This document shows positions 33,290 through 44,219 of a stretch of DNA of 64,000 nt, one piece after another. The notes under the pieces are model-generated. The model ran no database searches and was not told the DNA's origin. It saw only the letters and a list, made by a program, of their open reading frames with translations. Every line of letters starts with the position of its first letter. The stretch's first letter is position 1. Source of the stretch: Eutreptiella sp. 'Long Island Sound 2002'. Its lineage: Eukaryota > Euglenozoa > Euglenophyceae > Eutreptiales > Eutreptiaceae. A program made the translations under genes and the position numbers. The stretch lies in NCBI GenBank assembly GCA_964036045.1, contig OZ038380.1, positions 66,411,591 to 66,475,590 on the forward strand, given 5' to 3'.

Positions 33290-33904
33290 CCAGCACGACA
33301 TACTCCACGACATGCACCGCAGACCTGGCAGCTTAACAGAAATGGACCAAGATGGAGAAACGACAGCCAATGGGGCTGGTAAACCCAAAGCGAAGCACCT
33401 TGCTCCCGTTTCTATTCCCTCAGAGATTCCTATACTTTCAGTACGGAGATATCTCAGAGCATTTCAAAATAATCGAAAGAACAGACAATGGGGTATCCAA
33501 TTTGATACCACCAGATGTGCAGGGTACACGGAACCCCCTTTGGAATTATTGGGACTCGTGAACATTTTGCCTTCTCTCATGCATGTCCACTTCATTGTTA
33601 GTGAAGTTACTCACCCTCCTCTCGTTGGTCTGAGGGCAGCACAAATCTTTGTATGTCAAGTAGTAGGTGTGTCTCGATTAGAGACATTTGGCCCAGTGGT
33701 AGTGCCAGACAAACATTCTCTGTTGTTACCTAGTGGCATCTTCCCTCGGCTTTCCGTATGTATTCGCCCTCTCACACAGACCAGTTAGGCATTGTTGTAT
33801 GCGAGTTTGAAAATGAAGACCATAAAGAAATTCATGGGCAGAGCCATTCAAATCCCGACTCGCATCCGAGAACCCATGCATAAATGTACATGCACAATCC
33901 CAGT
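33290..33904 (+). pseudogene. LINE ORF2, segment before the endonuclease (copy 1, plus strand)
   Basis: Reads IPILSVRRYLRAFQNNRKNR, QWGIQFDTTRCAGYTEPPLE and SLMHVHFIVSEVTHPPLVGL up to about 33788. It aligns with the region just before the endonuclease in the minus-strand LINE at 54120-53565 (EARNKQWGYELDQHQLVGHV; LTNVTYSRAL), so it is the same protein of the same family. In that LINE the endonuclease follows at once. Here it is 6.5 kb away, beyond the transposon at 33910-40364. It stands head to head with the minus-strand ORF1 remnant. Confidence 0.6.
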
Positions 33905-33909
33905 ATCTA
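33905..33909. other. target-site duplication ATCTA, left copy
   Basis: ATCTA directly precedes the left terminus CGTAGGCGGCT. The same 5-mer follows the right terminus at 40365-40369. Confidence 0.75.
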
Positions 33910-34179
33910 CGTAGGCGGCTTTTTACGCACGTAGACTTCGTTGCTAAAAGGCACAATTCATGGCGATTTCCACATCCGTTTTTTGCACCCCAAAAAAAGC
34001 ATATCATTTTTTCGGCCAACTCCACGTGTATTTTCATCGTGGGATACAACAACCTCGCCTTTTCTTGCTTCCAGAGGTGCACATATACACTTCCTATTTT
34101 GGGCTGAAAATTGTATGATTAAAAATTTTTGGGCCCTGCAGTGCCCAAAAATTTGAAATGGCCTTTTTCAGTGGGTTCT

Positions 34180-36903
34180 CCAGTACACCTCTGTAGTCAT
34201 CTCCACAGGTGATGTCCTACTGCAGCAGCAGGCATCAAAACTTGGCATACCCGTTATCAATGGGTCATCGCACCGCGGTGTTATACTCGGAAGGCCACGT
34301 ATAATGTACGTTGCCCAATCACTTCCATTCTTGTCCAAATGTGCATTTGAAAATGGACTTCCAGTACTCTTGGGCACTGCAGTGTCCAAAAAATTTAAAG
34401 CTCCGCATTTCACTCCTATTGGTTCCCATTGCGTAACACCTGACAAAGGACGTATGAATCATTGGATGTTGGTACTCATCCTCTGCTCATGGGAAATATA
34501 ATGCCGGTTGTCTGACTGCCACCTTGGAGTGTACCCAGGCTTTGGAACGTTCCATGTCCATTGGGGGATACATTGTTTGGATCTTCGCTAGCTGCTTTTG
34601 GTCGATGCCGCACCAGGTTTGTTTTGTGATGGTGTCTGTGTTTTCTTTGTCCCCTTACCTTTGCTGCATGCAAACAGGACTTTTGTCCATGGATGCGGCT
34701 CTCTTCCGGCAGTTCCTTAGTTCGAAGGTATGTGCTTCAAAGGAGGATCTCTCTGAGGCTGTGGGTAGGGATAAGGGTGCCGATGAGTTTTGTACGTGGG
34801 TGTTAGATCTCCGGTTCGAGTGAAGAAGTAGGCGGTCCGTCGGTGAATACATCCAACAAAGGGACAGGCGGACCGTTAATTGGCAGCCGGACCAATGGTT
34901 CCGTGTGGCTGAGCAAGAGGTTTTTAATATATGGTCTGTTCTACACAAGAGGTGTCGTTCACGTGCCAAGAGGGCTGTAGGTGTCCAACCCAAGAGTCGT
35001 GTGCAACGTAGGTGTTTGGCTCACATGGGTCAATGTTCTTACAATGTACCCTCCTTTGCTGTTCAAGGAGCAACTGCGTGCACCAGTCTTTGGCAGACCT
35101 TGGAAGGTAAACCCGCTGTCCTATGGTTGGATAATTTTTACAGACGTCACTTCCGGCCTGTGCCTGGTAATGAGAACCGGTCCCTTAATTGTACAGCCGG
35201 TGCTATCATACTCTTGAAACGACCTGTTGACGTTATGCCGTCTTTTCCTAGCCTCTCGGTTTTGCGGTAGAGGATTGGGTACACTGCAAACTTGTTGGTG
35301 CAGAGCCATAAAAACTTCATTGATGGCTTGCAAGGATTGATGGACGACCCCATCGGCCTTCAACATGTTCGTTGTCCCTTGGACATACGACGGGCTAATG
35401 TTACCAGCCCAGCTTGGACCCCTTTTTTCTCACAGACCTAACTGTGTCCGCTACCCCCGACCTTGTCTCTATTATTCACGGGCTCCGGGAGGTGGAGCAG
35501 CACACACTGCACCGTCTTCCACTGCTGGTCGACGAAAATATTCACTACCGTGTCCTTAAGCTCGTTTACAGCATCAGCCATGCTCGGTACAACGTGCCCC
35601 TGTTCATTACACGTACCCCGATAGTGTATGGCACATGGCACCCATATAAATATTGTGTAACCCTGTGCTACAGAAGATTCTTCCCTTTATTTACCTATTT
35701 TTCCTATGGTTCACTCAATCTGGGCACTGCAGTGCCCAACTTTCCGAAACTCATCTATATGGAGCGTATGATTCTTGTGCTCTTGCACTTGGCCCATAAG
35801 TGGCGCCAACCTTTGGAACAGAAGTTACAGACTCTAAGGGGTTTGCACCGACCGGGTAACGCTAATCACAGCACACTTCTTGCACAGGTACAAGGGTTGG
35901 TAACACTAAGTGAGGGATTGTCATTGGTCTGCACAGGGAGAGCAGCACGCTGCAGGGCCATTGCTGAGCCGTTGCCTACACGTCCTTGTGAGGCTCACCT
36001 TAGGTTATGAGTACAAGGTTGAATATGTGCGCACCATTGTTGTTGCTCGGTTGTTGTGGTCCCAGTGGTTTGCCCGCTTACCTGGGGTGGCACACAATGA
36101 GGAACCGTGTGAGGCCTTGTTAAGCCGTGTTGTGCACTGAATGGCACAACACCCTCGGAACTGTACGTTGCAACAGGTGCATAACCTGTGTATACTCACT
36201 CCCGTTGCAGGCCAGACCCCAAAGGACTTGCAGTACGTTAATGTTCCCAAGGGACTGCCATAACTGGTTGATCGTCGTTTCACTAGATTGATGGCGCGAT
36301 TTGATGTTGGTGTTATACCCCCCTTGGCCTGGTCCGGTCAGAAGTCGAGTATCGTGCAAGACAGGTGGGATCCTGCCAAGATGGGTTTTTCTTGCGCACT
36401 ACATACGGTGCTCACTGCAGAGCATTACCGAGATCTATGTGCCAAGACATTGCAGACACTTGTTAAACCTGTTAAAGTTGATGCTGACGCGATGACAGAG
36501 CTGGGTGGACACGTGCCACAACGTCCTCCGGGTGATATGGACACAACAGTAGCACATGCACAGGACATGTTACGCGCACGTAATACACCAGACCGGTACA
36601 AGCGATGCCGGCCAGCACGCGCTTTTGCGCGAAGGGACCCCCCCAATGCTGATGGCGACAGTGACAGTGATGAGGACCCCCCCCCCGCTGGTGGGGCAGC
36701 CGGAGATCCAGACCTGAGGGCTGCTGATTTTGTGGGTGATGATTGATGGGACCCAGACCCTCCCCCTCCAGAAGCAGTGTCCGTTCACAGTGATGATTCC
36801 GATGCCCCCGTGGCTGTCCTTTGGGAGCTGAATGAGTTTGACCCTCGATTTTTACCGGGTGCATCCGACTGTGATGCTATTTCTGCCATCTGTGTTCAAG
36901 TCT
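34180..36903 (+). CDS. transposon gene 1, spliced, unknown family
   Basis: Exon pieces in order: PTAAAGIKTWHTRYQWVIAP (about 34207-34345); TLECTQALERSMSIGGYIVW and MDAALFRQFLSSK (34500-34730, with an intron ending TGCATGCAAACAG); RVAEQEVFNIWSVLHKRCRS (34890); KPAVLWLDNFYRRHFRPVPG, NENRSLNCTAGAIILLKRPV (35108-35270); LPLLVDENIHYRVLKLVYSI, GTWHPYKYCVTLCYRRFFPL, NFPKLIYMERMILVLLHLAH (35440-35830); VEYVRTIVVARLLWSQWFAR (36020); WDPAKMGFSCALHTVLTAEH (36370). A C-terminal acidic part (DGDSDSDEDPPPAGG) follows. A TGA at 36744 is in frame, and the reading continues to TAG at 36901. Asp in WLDNFYRR and DENIHYR, and Glu in YMERM, are candidate catalytic residues. The size and setting suggest the transposase. 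Exon limits are tentative. Confidence 0.5.
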
Positions 36904-37011
36904 AGCGCTGCCAGTAGTCATCAACATTAGAAGCGTGTAAATCAACAATTTGCAGCCCTGTGGCCTTTTGTAGTGTGCCGTTTGACCCTTTGTTAGCTGC
37001 TTTGCTAAGCT

Positions 37012-39684
37012 ATGCCTTCGGATACCGAACTGCCGGAAGGGGATGAGCAGCAGACCGCATTGCAAGCCGTTCACACAGCAGAGAAGACACGGGCGCAGTC
37101 GGGGCATGCTCCGGTGAAGCGGACGGGGACAGACCGGGCAACGGAAACATTGCGGACAACGTGGATCAAAAAGGAACTGGTCAAGATACAGCTGACCAAG
37201 ATAAAATTTGACACCGACCTCATGCGTGGTCACACCAGAGAGAGGGACGAGGACTCAGTACTATCGCGGATCGCAAGCCTGAGGACAAATACACCCTGCC
37301 GGCCTATCTCAAACATTCTCATATGGCGAAACGAAGGTACACTACCATCCTGTCACACACGCGTTGGCATTTTCACACATTCTGGTCGTTTGGGCACTGC
37401 AGTGCCCATCTCGCTGATATCTCCCATCTCCCATCTCCCTGTGTTGCATTTTTGTACTTGCTGAAATTCCCTACTGCTTGGGCGGGGCTCATATCCTGAC
37501 GGCACTCCAAAGACTCCACCGAGAATACTGTGCGAACTCACGGGCACTGCCTGACTGGTTACGACACGTCTACTCCGAGGAGATCGAACACGACTGTCGT
37601 GTTGACAATAGAAAGATTATTGGAGGCGATCACAACGCGGTACAACACTCAGTGACCAAGCTGAGTATGGGACAAGTGGCCGCTCGAATTTGGACTGAAG
37701 TGCAGAAGGGCAAAGCGAAAGGGATGCTGCTAGTGGCTCTACGGAAGTGTGGCCGGCTGGGTGAGAAATTATTTGTGGTATGAGAGATGCACGATGAGAC
37801 CACCGTTGTCAGTCCTTTGCGTACCTGTGGCCTGCCCAACACTGTATGCCTGCCACGACTCAATCTGGAAGAATTGGAGACCGCTGGTTTCATTACTGCA
37901 GATATCGGGTGGCCGCGTGGCTGAGTTTATTGACACCTTTGAGCAGACTGCCGGTGAAGGTACTGTGTCCTCTGAGTAGCTGTTTTCGTCGTCTTTTGGT
38001 GTTCATGGGAACTGCAGTGCCCAAATTGGATGCGACCCTAATTTTTGCACTGCAGTGCTCAACCCCTACACTCTGCGGCGGTTGACGGGACTGCATGGCG
38101 ACCAGATGGATGAAATACTGCTGTACATGGCTGGAGATGGGGCCAAGATCGCAGGACTACATGCCAAGGCCAGACTGTTGAAGCGGGACCGCCTGTGGGA
38201 GATGCTGTACCTTCACCCGGACAACACGCTCATCCATCCTTCTCGACGTATGTTTATGGGGCGGCAGGGTCTGGCGCGATCGCTGTTGACCCCCCCCCCG
38301 ACACACGACGTAAGGCTGTTTGGATCCCAGTGGTACCAGTGGTCTCCTGTTCTAACAGTGAACGTGCATGATATGCAAAGAGTCCGCAAACTGCTTGCAA
38401 AGTCGCCGAGGGCCGCCAAATTGTCACTGAGGAAATGGACCTGGAGAGCCGGAAATCCTTTACCAAGCTGGGACACCATCCACAAAGCACCGCTGTGGCA
38501 GGATGAGGAATGGGCTGACCTGAGGATTGCGCTGGCGAGGCCTGTCAAGGAAACTGCAGTGACAGCGACTGATGGGGAGAAATCAACAACTATCTGGCTC
38601 AACGAGCCGCAGGATGGGACTGAAGCAACTGGAGCTCGGGCAGAAGCAATTGCGTTGGTTCGTGGCAAGGCTATCCCGTATACGATTGCATTGAGGGAGT
38701 ACAAACTGGTATGCAACATTTAGGCATAAAACTGGGATCGATTTCGCATTGCTGGTCACTTTAGGCACTGTAGTGCCCATCTGTAATGAAATGTGTTTTT
38801 GACAACAGGTCTTCATTGAGTGTACGAAGGAACAAATGGACGATATCCATCCGATGGTGCTGAAGGTTGCTGGGAAGCCGGTACCTGTGGCTATTGGTGG
38901 AATGGCGGCCAATGTTAAGTTTGTGGTTAATGAGTTGCGCGACTCTGAGGAGTGTGGAGGCCGGCAGCATATTATGACCTCTTTTTTTGATCGGGCCGTC
39001 GGTCACCCGACCTATCGGTTCGAGGAGACGACTATTTGCTTCTTTGTCCCAGACAAGTTTAGGGTGAAGGTCCCGAATATTTTCATGTGCGATCAGGGTG
39101 CATACGGCAGCACCATTGGTCTGGCAGCGGCTAGTTGGCTCCTGCGTGTGCTTGGTATTGTTCCCCGACGCGACAGACAATCCGAGGATGAAGTGTGGCT
39201 CCTGCTTTTGACAGACAGCATGGGCTGTATTGCCCGCAGAGCTCCTGTTCTGCCTTCCTGAGTCCCTTGTCTGGCAGCTTGTTCCATTGGGCGCCAGGGT
39301 TTGTTTAACGAGTTCTGTGAACAGCTAGCGGCGTATGTGCAGGAGATGGACTGTGTCTGCTTGGTTAACTGGGATGCTTGGATGCCAAGGATTAGGGACT
39401 GTATGCTAGTTGTGGTGCAGCGGCCTGGGGACGGGGAAGATGAGGAGGGGGGGGACGATGTGGAGGAAGAGGAGGAGGAGAAGATCATGATGGTCGGAGG
39501 TGGTGACAGCAAGAAGAGGAGCACACCCAGCAAGAAGAAGCCGTCCTCCGACGACAGTGGGGATGAGGTTGATGGTCCCCCCAAAAGGCCAGCCAAAAAG
39601 GCGAAGGACAGTCCCCCCCTCAATATGTTTCACGCCAAAGTAGGTCAGGCCAAGGGTAAGAAGGCTCCCCCAAAGAAGAAGTAG
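37012..39684 (+). CDS. transposon gene 2, spliced, unknown family
   Basis: Starts 108 bp after gene 1 with MPSDTELPEGDEQQTALQAV. Likely exons: 37012 to about 37336; 37500-37778 (EYCANSRALPDWLRHVYSEE, NAVQHSVTKLSMGQVAARIW); 37909-37966 (ISGGRVAEFIDTFEQTAGE); 38052-38709 (LNPYTLRRLTGLHGDQMDEI; SWDTIHKAPLWQDEEWADLR); 38809-39226 (VFIECTKEQMDDIHPMVLKV; RFEETTICFFVPDKFRVKVP); 39278-39684. The last exon has an acidic run (DDVEEEEEEK) and a Lys-rich end (KGKKAPPKKK). Introns show GT...AG, for example 37779-37908 and 38710-38808. The intron before 38052 ends inside the palindrome (TTGCACTGCAG). Function unknown; perhaps a DNA-binding or accessory transposition protein. Codon register is kept across the introns I could check. 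Confidence 0.5.
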
Positions 39685-40339
39685 ACTGCGTTGCGCGGTT
39701 GGCACTGCCTGTGTCTATGTCAGTATTTTTTTCGCCTCGATTTGCACACTGTTGCGCGTCCTGTTCTATGCAGGTGTGAGACTGGTGCCCTTTTTCATGT
39801 TTTGGTAATTTTGGGCGCCGCAGTGCCCAAATGCAGCGACTCGCCATTTTTTTACCCCTGCTGCGCCATTTCTTTTGCAGGCATTGTTGCCTTCATTTAT
39901 TATTGCATTGGGTGCATTGGCGGCGCCTCCGTTGTTTGTCGGCACCACTGGTGGTGCATTATTTGTCAAGCTTCGCATACAATCACAGTGACTGGGTCAG
40001 CAGGCGCGGTAACAAAAAGCAAACCAGAGTTTTGCATGTGTTTGCCTGTCATCCTCCTTGCTTCATTTTTTAGGTTGCATTTTGTGGTGTGGTTTGAAAT
40101 GCAGCAGCGGATGATTTGGAACAATTGGATTTTTCTTCGGATGGACAATGCAGTGCCCAAATTTGAAGGGGATACATGACTTTTGACTGGCACATGTAGT
40201 ACCCCCTACACACAGTCATTTTGGACAATTCACAGGTTTTTGGGGGTGTTCCCTGCAGAGCACAATTATGCAATTTTTCAAGTTGGTTTTTCAGCCCCCG
40301 TTTTGGGGTGGTACCCATTTGGGAACCGTGGCAATTTTG
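39685..40339. other. 3' part of the two-gene transposon, no gene seen
   Basis: Between the gene 2 stop and the right TIR. Contains two palindrome copies (about 39812, 40146) and T-rich tracts. A TTGCAG at about 39878 could be an acceptor, but no exon is supported. Confidence 0.5.
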
Positions 40340-40364
40340 CTACGTGCGTATAGAGCCGCCTAAG

Positions 40365-40369
40365 ATCTA
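40365..40369. other. target-site duplication ATCTA, right copy
   Basis: Follows the right terminus ...GCCGCCTAAG. Pairs with 33905-33909. Confidence 0.75.
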
Positions 40370-40980
40370 CACCACACGAACTCTCTCAGATGGCTTCAGG
40401 TCCAAAAGGTCTACATGTTCTTTGCTTGAACGTACAGGTTTAAATAGCCCCTAAAATCAAAGCGTTGCACGCTTGGATTAAGCAAGCAAACTATCCTGCA
40501 ACCATCATGTTGCAGGAAGGCGGCAACACGCCGAATGACTTTGTCCCTCACCCACCTTATGCCAGCCACTATAAATTACGAGACGGAAGCTTGATAGGTA
40601 CATGCATCTTGCTTCCGAGGACGTAGCAGGTATTACTATTGCGTGTTCACTTTGAACCCAACCACCGAGCCATTGTGGTTCGTGCCGAGATGAACAAAAA
40701 CAAAGTACAATTTGTAAATGTTTATTTCAAAGCAAGCAGAGGGCCTCACCAACCCCGTTTTACTTTGGCATGGACAGAACCCTTTCTATTGGATGAGGAG
40801 TTTTTCACCATCTTTGGTGGAGATTTTCAAACAAATCCTGGATGGGACAATTTGTGCCCCACGGCATCGCCGGCAATCCGTGCTACCGTTTTATACACAC
40901 TTGAAGATAGATCGTTACATTTTGTGCAAAAAGAAGTGGACACGCCTGGATCTGCCTCAAGGCTTCTATGGGGCTCTTGA
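40370..40980 (+). pseudogene. LINE endonuclease domain (APE type), copy 1
   Basis: Reads LHVLCLNV, IAPKIKALHAWIKQANYPAT, IMLQEGG (catalytic Glu region), VQFVNVYFKASRGPHQPRF and FTIFGGDFQTNPGW (GGDFN-like motif of APE endonucleases). It aligns with the minus-strand copy at 53552-52980 (MGGDFQCNPGW). The domain nicks target DNA for insertion. Stops: TAA at about 40441 and TAG at about 40625. The C-terminal His part is lost in a change of frame after 40980. Confidence 0.75.
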
Positions 40981-41249
40981 TCACTTTTTGACAACACGAG
41001 ATCATCATCATACCTTAGTGGTACCAGTCGTTTCTACTTCGTCATCATCATCATCCCATCAGATCATACATCGATCATATTGTACACTTCTAGTGTACAA
41101 CCTTTGCGTCCTCCGAAAGCTTAGCACCATCCCAGCCACATTGCCCCCCCCCCCCCCCAACTCCCTCCCTCTGTGGAAACGCTCTATCAAGCAGCATTGA
41201 AGAACACCTCCATGCTATAGAACAGCGGTCCCTAGAAAACAAATATCAG

Positions 41250-42537
41250 CATTTTTCACGAGTTGTCATATAGGTAGCAAAGACCATCTTTGGTGCACCC
41301 ACTCCGCATGTACCGTTGCCAGCAGTAGTGCGACAAGCACACAAAGCATTAGAACAAAATGTGTCACAATGTCCATATTGGTGGAAGAACATGGCACATA
41401 TGCAAGCATATCAAAAACCGAAAACACGTATAAGGGAAGCATTGGATATCACACAAGTGGAACGTAAGCTGCACATACCACTGTTCACATCACAGCACAC
41501 AACACAGTCATCAGCACCACGAAAACCATTGTACAGGAAGGTATTCAAGGAACGGAGACGAGGCAGAATAGAGCCTACGTTTGTGGCAAGCATATTGACC
41601 CCCAGATAACTGCATGGTCTCATTAGAATGGATCAATTGTGTCACCGCCATTTAACCCCTCCCCTCAGTATGAGCAAATCACATATACAACAATACATGC
41701 AATGGCCACCCCTGTGCATCCCCAAATTTCGTATTAAAGTTTTCATGATCCGGTATGTCCTATCACAGGCCTCACACACCACCCCCTTTCATGATCGGTT
41801 AGTGTACAAATTTCTCAGCTTCCTTTCGAACACGCAATTGAATTCATTAGTACAAATTTACAGCCATTGGTACGGTGGGGAACAACTACGTACCATCTTC
41901 CAAGGCGATTTCTATGCCTTACCTAATAAACTTTCCAATGGACCCATAGCGAACGCTCGCCCCCTTTAAATTTCACCACAATCTAGAAAGTTTTTTCGGC
42001 TTGTTTGAAGTGTTTTTTGACCCCGCTTTTGTGTCAGTCACAAATCATCCCACCGCTGCAGTTTGCTCTGCATGGTGGTGCCTCCGCCATAGACACACTC
42101 CGAGTTGTTCTCCATGACCACATACTAGATCAATGGTATGCAAGATTGATAGCATGTTTGGTATTTGATGATGTGAAACGTGCATTTGGCTTACTCTAAC
42201 ATGATACTCTGGAAGCGGTGTTACAACTACTTCATTTCCCTTCACAACTTATTCACATACTCATGAACGCAGCCACCGGATCCACTTTGCATATGGGTGG
42301 CACGAACGGCATCGAGAAAGCTTTGGCGAAATCCAGGGCTGGTATCGCACAGGGATGCCCAATGTCAGCATTGCTTTTCTGCATATTGTTAGAACTCAGT
42401 ATACGAATGGTCACCCATGATATACAAGCACTGAGCGCTGGATGTGGCCATTTTGGCCATGTTGCCTATATGGATGACACCACCTACATCCTTGATTCAA
42501 TACTAGATATTCAACATTTGTGGAACAATTTCCCTAG
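41250..42537 (+). pseudogene. LINE reverse transcriptase domain, copy 1
   Basis: The linker (LPAVVRQAHKALEQNVSQCP, about 41316) aligns with 52859-52428 of the minus-strand copy. Then GDFYALPNKLSNGPIANARP (fingers), LQFALHGGASAIDTLRVVLH, motif A ACLVFDDVKRAFGLL, motif B SRAGIAQGCPMSALLFCILL and motif C AYMDDTTYIL at about 42475. The YMDD box is intact. A TAA at 42197 interrupts between motifs A and B in one frame, with other shifts upstream near 41610 and 41970. The copy ends abruptly after motif C, at the intron-like sequence starting 42538. Dead. Confidence 0.8.
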
Positions 42538-42646
42538 GTACCTATATGAAAAATAGTGTTGTTCATATTTCATTTTTCATATATGAACGATTCATATATG
42601 ACCCATGAATCATGAACAGCTTTTATGAACGCTTCTTTGTGCACAG
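42538..42646 (+). other. intron-like palindromic sequence (TTCATA type)
   Basis: Starts GTACCTATATGA and ends GCTTCTTTGTGCACAG, with several inverted copies of TTCATATATGAA and ATTCATGAT. Similar sequences form introns at 43369, 48566 and 59287. Here the upstream flank is a truncated LINE, so it may be only the 3' part of an intron whose 5' exon was lost. Confidence 0.5.
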
Positions 42647-43368
42647 ATTTTGTTATGTCTTACCCTCGCTCCGTCCTCACGGAGCTGAACATGATGCTTG
42701 TTCGGCCCAGTTGTGCCACCAGTCTTCGGGACAGCAAGCGTTCCGACCTGTTGGCCCAATGAATGTCATCGTTCCGCCTAAGCCTGGCCCGTTTTACGGA
42801 GGCAATGGACCACGCTCCCCTCCCGGCGGTCCACAAAACCAAGGTACAGGCCATCCGTATGTATGCGGAGGCCCTCTTTCCTTCACCCTATCTGATAGGG
42901 CTCCTTTTGGAGTTTGGTGCACCCCGGTCCGGCTTCCGGGTGTTGTCCGAGTACATCACCCGCCAGGGCGACGCCTACACCGCCCGCACGGGACTGCCCT
43001 TCCCACGGCCCATCCCCACACGGGAGCAATTGGACGCAACGTGGAGGTCATTGACCGCTCCGCTTGCGCTGTCCCCTGCGGTGGAATGTGCCGACCCCCC
43101 ATCGCCGGCTCCGTGCTAGCCCCTGCGGTCGTGGGCACAATACGTGCAATCCCGGCCAGCAGTGTGCCAGTCTATTGACTAGACCCGCCCCCTCACCTTT
43201 GTGGTGCGGGGTGACGGGTATCCTTGCGCCGCTGGGCGTTGGTCGCAGCTATCGGTGGGGCTATTGAACCATGGGGTAAAGGCGCGCACCCCCGCCTTTC
43301 TATGGGTCATCGGCATGGCCGTCACGGGGGACAAGGATATGGTGGCCCTGGGCCAACTTTGCGCTCAG
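42647..43368 (+). pseudogene. transposase-like spliced gene, exon 1 region
   Basis: Reads MSYPRSVLTELNMMLVRPSC, then FTEAMDHAPLPAVHKTKVQA, EFGAPRSGFRVLSEYITRQG and RPLTFVVRGDGYPCAAGRWS, QLSVGLLNHGVKARTPAFLW. In-frame stops: TGA 42760, TAG 43117 and TAG near 43177, all with sensible reading on both sides. VVRGDGYPC could hold a first catalytic Asp, as in DDE transposases. The exon ends QLCAQ at 43368 before an intron that keeps phase 0. I do not firmly recognise the family; a KDZ-type transposase is one possibility. Confidence 0.5.
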
Positions 43369-43529
43369 GTGCTACATGTTTGTAGTCTGCATTTTTCGTG
43401 TTCATAAGTTGATCATAATTCGTGCGTTAATAATTCGAAAATTGCCATCATTAAACGCCGGGCTGCCGATTTATGAATTATGAATGCGTTTTTGTGAACA
43501 CGAATTATGAACACTTTTTTTGAACACAG
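43369..43529 (+). other. intron with TTCATAATTC palindromes
   Basis: GTGCTACATG...TTTGAACACAG, phase 0, 161 bp. Contains GTTCATAAG, ATCATAATTCG, TTTATGAATTATGAATGCG and GAATTATGAACAC, that is, inverted copies of GTTCATAATTC. The same motif fills introns at 48566-48735 and 59287-59427. Confidence 0.7.
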
Positions 43530-44042
43530 GTCGTGCAGTCCATTATTGACTGCAAAAAATTTTACTGGTGTGGCAGCTGGGTGCCGGCTGCGGTCCTCAT
43601 TGGTGGGGATCAGCCGTGGCTCCGGCGGCTGCTGGGCATCAACGTTGCTCCCCAAGTGGGGAGCATTTTCAACGAGGCCGTGCGTGACAACAGGGCGAAG
43701 CACTGGAATGGCGTCGCTGCTCGGAACACAACGCAGTTGGATGCGAACAATCATCGTCGCTACCTCGTGACCCGCAAAAGTTTGGTTAGGGGCAGGATGC
43801 ACAGGTGAGCCGCCGCTGGTCATAGCCAGAAACCGGGTATTTTTCTGCATTTTGCACTGTTGCATGGCCTTCAGGAGGCTATTTGTGGCCTTCCTTGGGG
43901 CCCAGGTGGTAAATCATCCCCCTGAGGTTGCAGGGCAGGTGCACAAAATTGTGTACCGCGACCGGTGTGGCTTGCGGTGGGGGGCGCACAACGCCCTGGA
44001 CGGGGAGGAGGCCCACAACCTGTCTTGGGCCTGAGAGCAAAC
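43530..44042 (+). pseudogene. transposase-like gene, exons 2 and 3
   Basis: Exon 2 (43530-43804) reads VVQSIIDCKKFYWCGSWVPA, GGDQPWLRRLLGINVAPQVG and RNTTQLDANNHRRYLVTRKS. A 70-bp intron (43805-43874, GTGAGC...CCTTCAG, phase 2) follows. Exon 3 reads RRLFVAFLGAQVVNHPPEVA, GQVHKIVYRDRCGLRWGAHN, GEEAHNLSWA and a TGA at 44032. Exon 3 is then cut by a transposon after CAAAC and resumes in the same frame at 47977. The TGA may be a separate mutation. Confidence 0.6.
44038..44042. other. target-site duplication CAAAC, left copy
   Basis: CAAAC precedes CTTAGGCGTC. The same 5-mer at 47972-47976 follows the right terminus. Removing the element and one copy restores the exon frame (44038 codon CAA joins ACT GCG). 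Confidence 0.8.
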
Positions 44043-44219
44043 CTTAGGCGTCACAAGTTGCCCGCCCTCTAGGACCCCATATACGCACGATGTGAGAATA
44101 TTCTACATTTCTAGTTTGAGTATGCTATTTGACATATGTGAGCAATGTTGGTACCAGCGTTGTGTGACATCCATTGAAATAGGTGGTGATGTGTTAGCCT
44201 TAGGTATCGGCTTCATCTA

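Larger units (their letters stand above)
34126..40163. repeat. dispersed palindrome family GGGCACTGCAGTGCCC
   Basis: Copies near 34134, 34372, 35724, 37392, 38010, 38048, 38765, 39812 and 40146, mostly within TTTGGGCACTGCAGTGCCCA. All lie inside the 33910-40364 transposon; none was noticed outside it. Several sit in introns. In the copies at about 38048 and 34134 the CTGCAG centre is a likely splice acceptor. The copy at 35724 is inside an open coding frame (LGTAVP). Confidence 0.85.
33910..40364 (+). mobile_element. 6,455-bp two-gene TIR transposon nested in a LINE
   Basis: The 25-nt ends match at 22 positions in inverted orientation. Left 33910-33934 starts CGTAGGCGGCT and ends TACGCACGTAG; right 40340-40364, read inward, starts CTTAGGCGGCT and ends TACGCACGTAG. 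The 5-bp duplication ATCTA flanks it. It splits a LINE reading unit, as the flanks carry the pre-endonuclease and endonuclease parts of one family. Inside are two plus-strand spliced genes and at least nine copies of the palindrome GGGCACTGCAGTGCCC. The terminus CTTAGGCG and the 5-bp duplication are shared with the 44043-47971 element. Superfamily not recognised. Confidence 0.78.
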
